NCBI GenBank assembly: GCA_003971905.1
Contig: RSEE01000045.1
Location: 1-64,000 of the forward strand
Direction of reading: 5' to 3'
Origin: Moniliella sp. 'wahieum'
Lineage: Eukaryota; Basidiomycota; Moniliellomycetes; Moniliellales; Moniliellaceae
Length of the DNA: 64,000 bases
Below the pieces are notes generated by a model. It did no database searches. It was not told the origin of the DNA and saw nothing but the letters and a program-made list of their open reading frames with translations. Position 1 is the stretch's first letter. Every line of letters begins with the position of its first letter. The position numbers were made by a program, and so were the translations under genes. Shown here one piece after another: positions 48,066 through 58,092 of the stretch.

Positions 48066-49673
48066 ATGTCTGCCTCTGCCATGCGCACCACCCTCCACCC
48101 GCTGCTCACCATGACCGCCGCCAGCACCCCGAACCCGCGTCACCCAGGCCCAGTCGAATGCCCGCCCGACTCGTCCACCGCCCCATCGCTCGACCGTCTG
48201 GCGCGACGAGTCCCGCTACCTCCAGCGGAAGAAGACGAGATGAGCAGCGAGGGTATGGATGATGAACGCAAGCATGGCGTTGAACGTGACACTTCGGTCC
48301 CCCATCTACTTGGTCCACGCCCCCAGACTACCCCGTCCATTGTTTCTTCTGAGCGACACCCACCTGCGAGTGCGCGCGCGCACCCTCAGGCCCAGTCACA
48401 GGGGCACGGTGACAATGATCAGCATCTGTCCTCTTGCTCCCACGGACAGGGTCCTGTCGTTACACCCAAGCACCACGTGGCGTGGTACAAAGTCCAGTCC
48501 ATGAGCCTCCGTTGGCCAACGACCCGCCCGTGGCAGAACAAGTTTCGGACCCATCGTTGCCTCGGCCGGCATGCTCCATTTGTGGGGAAACGCCCGAGGC
48601 GTATGGTCTGCTCCAAAACTGTGATCACCCCTTCTGTGTCTCCTGTCTGAGCCAATGGCGACAGCAGGGCACCACATCAGATCTGGACGAGCTCACTAGC
48701 AACTTCAAGTGCTGCCCCATGTGTCGCACGCCATCCCTTCTCTGCATCCGATCCCCCGACTTTGTCACAGACGATGCCAAGAAGGCCCAGATCGATGCGG
48801 TCATGGCACCCAAAAAGGGAATCCCTTGCCGCTACTTTTCAAATCACTGCGTACATCTCAAGGCCCGTTTTGCCCCTTTGGCGACGACTGCTTTTATCTC
48901 CACAAGATGGGGCCCGGACAGTTTCGGTTTGGGCTGGACGCTGAACAGATGCAGGCCAAATCTTCAGCCCGACGGAGAGTGGCAGCCCACCGTTCCTACC
49001 CCCCTTCTGAGGATGAGGGATCGGACTGAATCAGTGTCATCCCACAATTCTTCCTCTGTTTCCGCTCGGACAGCACCTCGACGCTCGGGCTCGATTGGAC
49101 GCGCACGTACTCGGTTTGGTGGATCGGGTCTCGGATTGACGCCGTTGACCCCGACGCCTCCGCTCTCTCCGAACGGGTCGTCACGGGCATCTCCTGTACC
49201 GGGCCAGGTGCCTTCCCGTCGGAGTGCTTCCTTTGGTGCATTGACAGCCGTGGTGCCCACTCCCAATGCCTGTTCTCCTTCCCCCCTCTGTCTCGAACAA
49301 GACCGAACGCCGTGGATCGATTGCTGCAGCTGCAGCGGCGGCCCGACGACAGCGGGAGGCACGGGCAGCCTCCATGTCGGCTGGTGGGAGCCGCGCGGTC
49401 GTTTCGGGACTGACACCTGCCTCGCCTCTGGGAGCGATGGGGCTCGGAAGCCATGCGTTGGCGTACCGACGAAGCTCCTTGTCCGCTGCTGCGGCGGCAG
49501 CAGCCAATGCCACTGCCGCCCGCACAGATTCGGTCAAGGACCCCCGTGCGATGGTGCGTAGTTTGCGACTTGACTGTTCCGAGTTGTCGGCGCCGCTGTC
49601 GTCGGCGATTGATTCCGAGTCGGACTGCTCCCGACCTACGTCCCCCTTTGCTCCTGCTGTCCAGACCGCCTAA
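48066..49673 (+). CDS. Makorin-like RING / CCCH zinc-finger protein (frame-interrupted)
   Basis: Probable E3 ubiquitin ligase with an RNA-binding-type zinc finger. The first reasonable ATG is 48066; ATGs at 48087 and 48111 are alternatives. A disordered N-terminus of about 140 residues ends at HHVAWYKVQ. After a frame change near 48500 the RING follows: CSICGETPEAYGLLQNCDHP, FCVSCLSQWR and KCCPMCR. PKKGIPCRYFSNH then leads, after a frame change near 48850, into GPFCPFGDDCFYLHKMGPGQ, a CCCH finger with C-x5-C-x3-H and the makorin-style MGPGQFRFGLDAEQ continuation. The C-terminal 220 residues are Ser/Arg/Ala-rich with a poly-Ala run, crossing two more frame changes (near 49025 and 49265), ending at 49673. 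The RING before CCCH order matches fungal makorin-like proteins. Confidence 0.78.
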
Positions 49674-50715
49674 TGCGGGGGAAATATGGTGGATGCCACG
49701 AATCGTGTTAGGATCTTGCGAGCCCCTTTTCTCCCCTATATACCCTATGGTCAGGCCAGTGCTTCGGGGGGAGGCGTGGTGGTTGGTACCGCGGACGCCT
49801 TGGTGAACGGTTGGAGAGACCAACCTTTGCTGCACTCTGCATCCTCAGCGCTCATTGCTCATTGCTCATTTCTCATTATCGATTATCCATGCCTCATATG
49901 TTGCAGGTTATCTATATTCAGCTTACTGGCATCCTGCATGATGATTTGGAAGAGTGTGTAATGGTGCTCCTACTGGGCCTCCGACTGATGTGGACGCCAA
50001 CGATGTACAATCCATCAGCAATCTGGCCATGGCGTGCAATCTCTCGAGCGACGGGTTTGTCGCCAACAATCCGGTGGAACGTAGTGGACATAATGACGAT
50101 CAGGGGGGGCGGTGCTACGGTGTGTTCGACCAGTATGTAATAGTACTGTAGTAGTATGCGATTGCTTTTGTGCAGACATGAAAGGGGACAATACGACGTG
50201 GTGGCTCGCATGCATGGAGGCCTCAGTAGGAGAAAGAAAACTGGCAGATTGAAAGATGCGTAGCACAGGCGAACGTACACCGGAATCGTTGAACTCCGAC
50301 CGTTGATGGTACGATGATACTTGACGACGTTGACAAGAGGCGCAACTAACTAAGCGCTGTGATTATTAGCGAGAAGTGGGGATAGACCAGATCGTTATCC
50401 TTGCCACATCGCCGGCCAAGAGACAGCGAGTGAAGGTATTTCAATCAGGGTCGATTCCTCTGGTTTGGACGAAGGCATCGTTGCGACTAAGGCATCATGG
50501 TCCTGCACAGCAAAACAGTGAATACAGTCAGTAAACCGCTTCGTGCAACCCCCAAATGCAAAAAGAAACAGAGAAAAGCGGACTTGGACATATCATTAAC
50601 GTACAAGGATCGTCTGATCGTATTCGCGCAATGCTTGGGTTGCGTACGGTTGCACAGTCTCCGATCAATCCCCGTCTCCTCCACCTCGTCCAGACCAGTG
50701 AAGTCTACCCAAGAA
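49674..50715. other. Spacer between makorin-like gene and the next gene
   Basis: 3' regions of two convergent genes. No coding or RNA gene recognised; ORFs of 60-120 codons lack motifs. Confidence 0.5.
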
Positions 50716-53700
50716 TCATTCCTGCAACGAGAGGACCTGAGGTGAATTCCGGGCGGCGTAGGAAGCGGAAGGTACCAGACGAGCGATGGCTCTTCGGTAA
50801 CTAAGCTGCCGCGGTGGAGGAAAGCGTTGGTGGCTGTGGCTGGACGAAGAAGTCGAGACGACCGAGTCAGTGTCCTTGGACGACCAAGTTGTTTCCATTT
50901 CGGATCGAGCTGGAGTGGGGCGACTGGAGGCCTCGTCCGTGGGCGGTACCCGCGGTTCAGGAGCAGGTGGGACGCAATGGAGGCGGTTGGTTTGGTAGGA
51001 AGAGAGCAGCGTCCGAACGGGAGCCGGCGCTAAAACGGTCCGTCTCTCGACAAATTTGCTCGTATTGTTTCCGCACGTTTTCAAGCCTGCGGTGTAGGAG
51101 GCGAAGAATATGTTGAGTGGAGTGACCGTCGGGATCGTCGTGGGGCAAGGCGAATTCAGGGAGATGGCCAAAACGGAAGATAAGAAGGTGGACAAAATAG
51201 GAACGAATGGTAGGCGACCACGAAAGAAGTTTAGTGAACAGTTCGTGGGAGAGCAGCATTTCGTCCGCCAGCCCATGCGGTGGTGGCGGGTGGACATGAG
51301 TATGGCAAAATTGGTGTAGCAAAATGCGATTGTCCGCATCAGTGCCACAAGGTGATCGTCTCAAGAAGAATGCGACGAACGACGGATTGGATAAAGTCCA
51401 CATCAACAACGAGCGCAATGGGCAAACGCGCCTTGCCCATTGTCTCCATCAGCGTGTCAAGCCAGTCAAAGAGACAAACACACCTTGCACATCATGAAGC
51501 GAAGTGCGTTTTAAGCAGGGAAATCTGCCAGCGGATGCTAGCAAGAAACAGGAGGAAGTGAGCGGGTTCGGTGACGGCAAGTCTCCAAAGGTAACCGCAT
51601 CTACCACAGCTGAAACACAACGACTCGTTGCCATCTGAAGTTGTTCGGGCTTGCCTGAAGCACTGCCCAACAGGGCAATCGCTGTTGCTTCACCGTTGGG
51701 GGCACTGGAAAACGGAATAACGTGTCAGTATAATTGTGTAGCTGAAAAAGTACCCTACAGGAGCATGGTGACATATGATACTCACAACACTCCACCATCG
51801 GATATTGGTTCGTGACAACATATGTAAGGGAGCGATGCACCAAGCAAGGTTCTTTTGGTGGATCGCAGCGGTGACGTGGGCAATCCCCGGTGCTCCAAAG
51901 AAAAGGCAATGGCACTCAGGGGGCATGTGACTGCGCACCAAACGGTCAATTTGACGATGAACATTGCGCAAAAAGAAAAGACGACCTCCGAGTCGTCCGA
52001 CTGGAATCGACGGAACCAGTTGTCTTCCATCGTAATTCGCTGACCTTGCGTTGAATCAAGTGTCCACGGGCCTGTCGGAGGCATTGAGGAAACCAGACCC
52101 TCTTCCTCGGGGTCTTGAGGACGGTGCAAAGGGTGTACACGGGACATGTAGGAACGAGCGTCATCAAAGCAGACGACATGCAGATGCTTCGGGAAGAACG
52201 AAGGAACTCCTCCCAAGCTGCGTCCGATGGACAAAGTTCATCCCACTTGGCTTCCCTGGCCACACGGTGGAGTAAGGGACGCGGGATGGGAAGCGCAGAA
52301 AGTAGCTTGCACGCCACACTGGGAAGGCGTACCAGAGCGAGCGATAACACTCGTCCACCAAATACAAGGTTGGTGTGGTATACGCCCTTACCATTCATCT
52401 CGCCAATGGCATACTCCAAACAATCGTAAAGTATATCTTCATACCGCTCTCTCGCTCTCCCTGCTGCGTCTCTCGACTTTGGAGTGCATCAATGCTCAGA
52501 TTACGGGCCTCCAGGAGGAGGTTGAGGCTTTCCAACATCGACACACGGTCAGCTGACGTTTGGGCAGTCTTAACAGACACCATCATTTCCGAAATCCAAT
52601 CGAGCAGCAGAGCGTGCCGGGCACGGGGGTCTTTGTAGCGCACAAAGCCTGGTCAACTGAACGCTGCTCGCACGACTGAAAGGCAGTCGGGTTGGTTTCC
52701 CTTCCGAATGAAGTGAGGCGCCGGATGGAAACGAGGCGAAATGGCCATGGCTGAACCTGAAGGGGAAGAAGGTGTGCTGGAGGCAACCTCAGACAGACTT
52801 GCAGTCGTGCTCTTGGGAGTGGAGGGCGCGAGGGGTAAATCAGGGTGAACCAACGGACGATCTTGCTCCATGCGCAAAAAGGGCTGGAGTACGTGGCGCA
52901 AGAGCTTGGCTCGATCAAACGTAGCAAGACCCCCTCTTTGCGCTGAGTAGCATAGTGGAACTTGGGCAGCGCTAGTTCAATTGTTGTCCAGGCCATGGCA
53001 GGTAATGCATTCTCCTTCCCCGGAAGGACACCAGGGGAAAAGGGACCCAGGTAGGTTTTCTGGGCCAAGGGCTCTCATGTTCTGCCGCTGAAAAGTTGAT
53101 TGAGCTGCATTGAAGGGAACCTTTGTTGACGCCGAGTCGGAAGGGGCCGTTGAGGTGATGGCCCGGCTAGAGGCTTGATCGAGGAGGATCGATGAAAGGC
53201 TGGGTCGAGATTGGGACGAGGCGGAGACTCTTGCTCTCACTGTTGCCAGATGAGACAGATTGATCACTGCCCATTTGAAAGCAGCGTTCTTATCTGGCCA
53301 GGTGGCAAGGGGTTCCGTTTGGTGGTTGCGAGTGGTGTGAGTCGTAGATTGCAAGCACGGCACGGCATCTTGTTTTGCCGCCCAAGTTGTTGGAGCCACT
53401 TCTGGAAGCACCAGAGGATCAGCGGCGGTCAATGACGAGAGGTTACTTTCGCTTGCCGAATGGTGCCAAGGGGGTAGAGGTGTACCACCATCACTGGAGG
53501 GATTGGAACGGATATAGGTTTCGCTGGCCGAGGCGGGCAGCTTGGTCGAGAAGGATAACCTGAGAGGCTCGGCTTGAGAGTGAAAGCGATCCCGCCTGAC
53601 AGAGGGCTCAGAGGCCAAAGCCGATGAGGAAAGGAGGCAGGAAGAAGAGATTTGAGATGATGTGGGGGCGGGTTGGGTCACTGTGGTGGAGGTAGGCATA

Positions 53701-54014
53701 GTCAACAGCGAAGTTGTTTCGGTAGCGTCTTCGAGGGGCGACCGCTTTCGGAAGAGGGAACGGCGGCCCTTGCGAACTTGGACAGGGCAGGGGCCGAGGC
53801 AAGTGGGGGTTCATCAGTGTGGGCAATGGACTTTTTGCGCCAGAAGCGAGAGAGGCCAGAAGTGCGGCGGAGGTGCGGTGGAGGGGGGTGAGATGAATCC
53901 GGCGACACGAAGGGTTCAACGCATTGCGAATAGCGCAGCAACGATGGTGACGGTGGTGGTGGTGTGGTCGAAGGGGAAGGCGATGCAGATAAGAGGAAGC
54001 CGGTAAATCATATG
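50716..54014 (-). CDS. Large unknown fungal protein (frame-interrupted), possibly DUF1765-like
   Basis: Minus-strand coding text runs almost continuously from about 54014 to 50716, changing frame many times. Order: a Pro/Ser-rich N-terminus (SGLSRFWRKKSIAHTDEP), a Ser-rich stretch (SFSTKLPASASETYIRSNPS), FKWAVINLSHLATVRARV, then the ordered part. That part has PKFHYAT followed by FDRAKLLRHVLQPFLRMEQD, LLLDWISEMMVSVKTAQTSA, SADRVSMLESLNLLLEARNL, WEEFLRSSRSICMSSAL, GEATAIALLGSASGKPEQL, LLHQFCHTHVHPPPPHGLAD and ELFTKLLSWSPTIRSYFVHL. The end is Ser-rich (VVSTSSSSHSHQRFPPPR). At least one GT-AG intron lies near 51705-51790. About 1,050 residues. The pattern of a 'DRAKLLRxVLxPFLR' helix followed by repeated helical blocks recalls fungal DUF1765 proteins, but this is a memory-based guess. 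Confidence 0.5.
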
Positions 54015-54501
54015 ATAGCCAGCTGGCACTCTGCTAACACGGAGGTGCCGAATATAAGGAGAGACCCCAGATTTGCTTGGCAAATGTGAAGTAGCGCGTT
54101 TTGTCTTGGACGGGTGGCTGTGTGGGGAGTGCTGTGCGTCGTGGAGGCGGGGGATTGAGTCTGAGATCTGAAACGATCTTTTTCACCATCATCGGGAACG
54201 GTGCTCCGAATGTCGATGGGGTCGATGATCGGTGGCCGGTGGACTGAGCTGGGCGGCTGAGGCGCTCAGCGCTTACGCTCAGTACTGGTGGACTGAGTGT
54301 GCCGTTGAAGTTCAAGGTCGCTCAGCATCCTATGTCGGCGTCCCGCATCCATGGCACCATCACCAGTCAGATCACCATCACCAGTACAGGTCACCATCAC
54401 CTTTGTTCCCTCCCCATCAATATTCAATGCATCAAGAAGATCAATTACAATGACGCGGGTGACGCGTGGCAGGTGACCGATGACGTAGCATGGAAGAGTA
54501 G

Positions 54502-54534
54502 TGCGTAACGCGTAACGCGTAACGAGCGTAACGC
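54502..54534. repeat. GCGTAAC heptamer array
   Basis: Four GCGTAAC copies, the last offset by a GA insertion. Same 7-bp period as the other intergenic arrays. Confidence 0.88.
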
Positions 54535-55248
54535 ATCCGTGTTTGCTCTGCCCTTCTGCGCCTCAGATCTCAGACTGCTTCAGATCTCAAATCTCAGACA
54601 CAGTGAACTATTTTCCTAATTGAAGTGCCCGTCGCCCACCCCCCAGGTGACTGACTCAAGGCGGTACACTGCTCCTGTGCCGGCGCGTGATATGGACGCG
54701 CACGTCACATGGTGGACCCTGTCCTCCAATCCGGTTGACGCGTGACGATCACCCAACCTGATGGTCCCGGCGCTCGAGGAGGACAGTTGCTAGGGTTAGG
54801 ATCGCTAGGCCGACCCCGTCACCCATGCATCATCGTTCGTTTGAATTGCAGTATCTTGAGAGTGGCTTGAGAGCACCTGCATCATGCATTCGTGCGTGAC
54901 TTGTGACAGGAGGGACCCCGGACGTGCCATAAGCCTGCTCTCTGCGCGTAGAATCACCCTAGCCCCAAAGTGGAACCGGTGATGACGATCATCGACCCTG
55001 CGGCCTGCTGATGGAATCTTCAAATGCCTAAGTCAATCGATACTTCATCCACATTTACAAGTTCTGTAAATATTAGACGCCCCGATGCTGTTTTTGGGAA
55101 CACACAAGGAGATGTGGCCGTGCCTTTTTACTGGTACTCTGGAAGGACCTGCTGTCGACGCGGATCGCGCGATAGATGAAATGCTCCCTCGACCTGGGCT
55201 GGCAGTGGTATCACACTGCCGCATCTGAGATGTTCGCAGGGCCGCTGT

Positions 55249-55312
55249 AGTGACTAGTGACGGGTGAACTCACCGTGAACGGGTAATCACTTAATCACCA
55301 CTTAGTCACGAG
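55249..55312. repeat. GTGAC/GTCAC word cluster
   Basis: TAGTGACTAGTGAC followed by GTGAA, TCACC and AGTCACGAGT words in both orientations over 64 bp. Related to the TGACTAG repeat at 47354. Confidence 0.7.
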
Positions 55313-55575
55313 TACCTAGTAACCTCGGGCCCCTCTAGGCCTCGCTTTTTGGCTCGCCCTAGGCGATCGATATCTAGCCCCCCCTTCTCCCCTGCTAAGG
55401 TATTAGGTATTCCCGACCTGCTTGTTTGTGTCTTATCTTCTATTACCATATGGCAGGACCCACCAAAAAGTGTGCAACCCTACTACTGCTCCCGACCTGC
55501 ACGTGACGGGGGCTGGCTGCGCCAATATCGGGCATATGACAGAGTCGCGTCGACGCGTCCCTCCACCCACTTAAA

Positions 55576-55956
55576 ATGCCCCCTACCCGTACTCACCGCC
55601 GGTGCCCCCATTGCGGCACCAACGACCACACTGGCACACGGTGCCCCTTCAATCCACTCCCACGTTTGTGCCCCCACGCCGTCGACCTGGCTACAAGGCT
55701 GCCGCGGAGCGGTGGCAAGGAGGAAAGCAATTGGGGTCTTTGCCACAAAAATAAGGTGGGGGGGGAAGGACAAAAGAGATGGGGGCGACAAAGGGGATTG
55801 GTGGAAGGATGGAGTAAGGATGATCGATGGTCCAGAGGTGGCGGGCTCGATCCATGTAACGTGAATTACGACGACCCTGTCGCAGGCGGGCCCTGCCAGG
55901 GGGCTCACTCAGGTTGGTGGGGTACAGTCCCTTACGTGAAAGACGGCTCACGGTAG
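55576..55956 (+). CDS. Small ORF with a CCHC zinc knuckle
   Basis: A 126-codon ORF with an ATG at 55576. Residues 10-23 read CPHCGTNDHTGTRC, an exact C-x2-C-x4-H-x4-C zinc-knuckle spacing as in nucleic-acid-binding CCHC fingers and retroelement Gag proteins. The flanks are basic (PPTRTHRR before it) and the remainder is Gly/Lys/Trp-rich without structure. An intron or frame change could truncate the real coding part at about residue 60. It lies 2 kb from the chromodomain Ty3 fragment, whose Gag region is missing, but no link can be shown. A chance ORF is not excluded. Confidence 0.35.
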   Translation: MPPTRTHRRCPHCGTNDHTGTRCPFNPLPRLCPHAVDLATRLPRSGGKEESNWGLCHKNKVGGEGQKRWGRQRGLVEGWSKDDRWSRGGGLDPCNVNYDDPVAGGPCQGAHSGWWGTVPYVKDGSR

Positions 55957-58092
55957 TTTCGAGCTTGGGCTATCCGAGCGAGGAGGAGAAGCCTTTGGGC
56001 GTGAAGCCGAGGCGGCTGCACGCGTGGCAAGGCTGCGTATACGCCGGCTGAGGTAGTAACGTGTCTGAAGCCTCCGGGCTGAGAGACGGGTAGATGCAGT
56101 GGAGCGGACAGACACTGCCAGGGCTGAGGCATGATGGCAGTGGTTGTCCAAAGGACACGCGACATGCTGTGGTATGGAGAACCGACGCGGCTGATGGAAG
56201 GCTCGCGCGACTGGGCAGATGGAAAGCTGGAGGACGAGGTTGATGATGAAGATGATGCAGCTAAGTGGAGACGAGAGGTTGCCTGTATTACTGAATCAAT
56301 TGGCTGGAAACGTTCAGGAGTTGGACACAGGAAAGGCGGGAAGGGACGAGAACGGAAGGTGGGATAAAGGATCCCCACCAATCGAAGATGCTGACTGTTG
56401 TTGCCCCCCCTTTTTGGTAACCCCTTCTGTCTAAGCCCCATCGCACTGGGATAGATGTTGACAGAGCGAAAGCAGACGAAGCTGCTATAGAGTGTGACTT
56501 GGGAGCACTCGCGATCCTATGGATGATTGCAAAGCAGCCTTCAGACAGGCGTGAAGGCAAAGGGTGACCACAAGTCTACAAGCATCTGAAGGAAGAAGGC
56601 AGGTAGAGAAGAAGGGAGATGAGCGAGCAGGCGTGCGCGGCTGCGAGCGGAACTCTTTCGATCGGCTAATCGAGAGCGTCACCGATTCACTGAGGGGTGC
56701 AGGGGAGGCCTAGCACTACCACCCCAACAGAAGCAAGCGGAGGCTGCGAAGGGACTAAGAATATCATCCGATAGCACTTCTCGTATATATAATCGTGCAT
56801 ACGACACCGTTTCATGCACTCGTGCATCATACTGCACAGACGTAATTCGCATGCTGTGGGCGAGGCATCATGGTGTGGGATGTTGGGTGTTTGACTCTCG
56901 CTTATATCCTCTCTCTTCAAGCTTCAAGCTTCAAGCAGGCATCAAACAATTGCCAACAATGCTAGATGTATATTATTTGTAGTGTCGTCATGAATTGGGG
57001 TGTTCACTAGTCACTGCCATCTCGCACATACAAGCAGTGTGTGGACACATCAGATCTCAGAGGGCACCTCTCGGCCACACTCTCGACACGATCATAGGCT
57101 GTATAGAGCAACAACCACATGATCGATGGAGGGTGTGATGCAGGCGTGCAGCCGGTGTGATCAATGACCGGCGTCGTTGACCCCGTTGGCCATATATGGT
57201 GTTTGTTTGTCTTACGCCAAAAAGGTCGATCGCAGTTCTGTGCCATGATCTCGATGACCTTGATGATCAAGCTTCAAGCCTCAATCTTCAAGCCTCAACA
57301 CAAGTTGAATAAGGCGTGAGGCGCGTGAGGGGGAGAAAGAAGAGGGTGACATGTGACAAAGGATGAGGGGGTATTGCCACGGTCTTGTTCCTGTTATTAG
57401 GTAAAATCGGGTAGAAAAGAGTTGAGACGTATAATATATAAGGGAAGGATTGGATTCTCCATCGAAGCCCCAGCCGAAAGGGTCAAAAGCGGCACCAACG
57501 CCTGCCCTCAACCAGCCTAGTACAATGACATGCGCTCTCCGCCCTCCGTTTTGCGGGACCTACTGTATACACTGTCAGTCAAAACGAAAAGTATTGACCA
57601 ATTAAAGCTGTGAGATCGTGCGGTTTTGGGGTAGGTTATCCCACCGCTTCGTCCTTTGTAGAGAAGGGACGGGGCTGACGCCAAACCTCATACCTATACC
57701 CGTTTCAGGTGGAACGTATGGGCGATCTTTCTCCCAATTTGTGGAACAGGGGAAGTGGTGTGCCTGTGAATCTACACCGAGTCCACGCAGTAGGGTGTTC
57801 AGTATTATATAGTAGGTCATGGAGCATCCGTGTGGAAACCGGTAGTATACCAGGCTCCTACTGTACGGTTAAGTTGGGTCCTCTTCGGCGAGGAAGGTGG
57901 GGGGGGGGGGTTGTCACAGTCGGGGCTAAGGCGAGAGAGAGACCAGGATCGGACTAGGCAAGGGGTGTAGCAATCGTTCGTGGGGAAGAAGCAAGAACAG
58001 AGGACATGGTGCGAAGTGGAAGGAACAGGGAAGGAGCGAGACGCTCGAGACGAAGAAATTGGAAATGGGAGCGAGATCAGCCAAACTATGAC
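55957..58092. other. Stretch without supported genes before the retroelement
   Basis: A minus-strand ORF at 55932-56441 has some protein character (SREPSISRVGSPYHSMSRVL) but no domain or start context. GCTTCAA arrays lie at 56918-56937 and 57267-57299. The part left of 58093 may include the retroelement's 3' LTR, but its outer end could not be found. Confidence 0.45.
56918..56937. repeat. CTTCAAG heptamer array
   Basis: Nearly three consecutive copies of CTTCAAG. A diverged array of the same word is at 57267-57299. Confidence 0.88.

Larger units (their letters stand above)
54015..55575. other. Intergenic stretch rich in short-word arrays
   Basis: Includes a GCTGAGC/GCTCAGC cluster (54243-54285), CACCATCACCAG repeats (54355-54402), a GCGTAAC array (54502-54534) and GTCAC/GTGAC words (55249-55312). 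No gene recognised. Confidence 0.5.
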
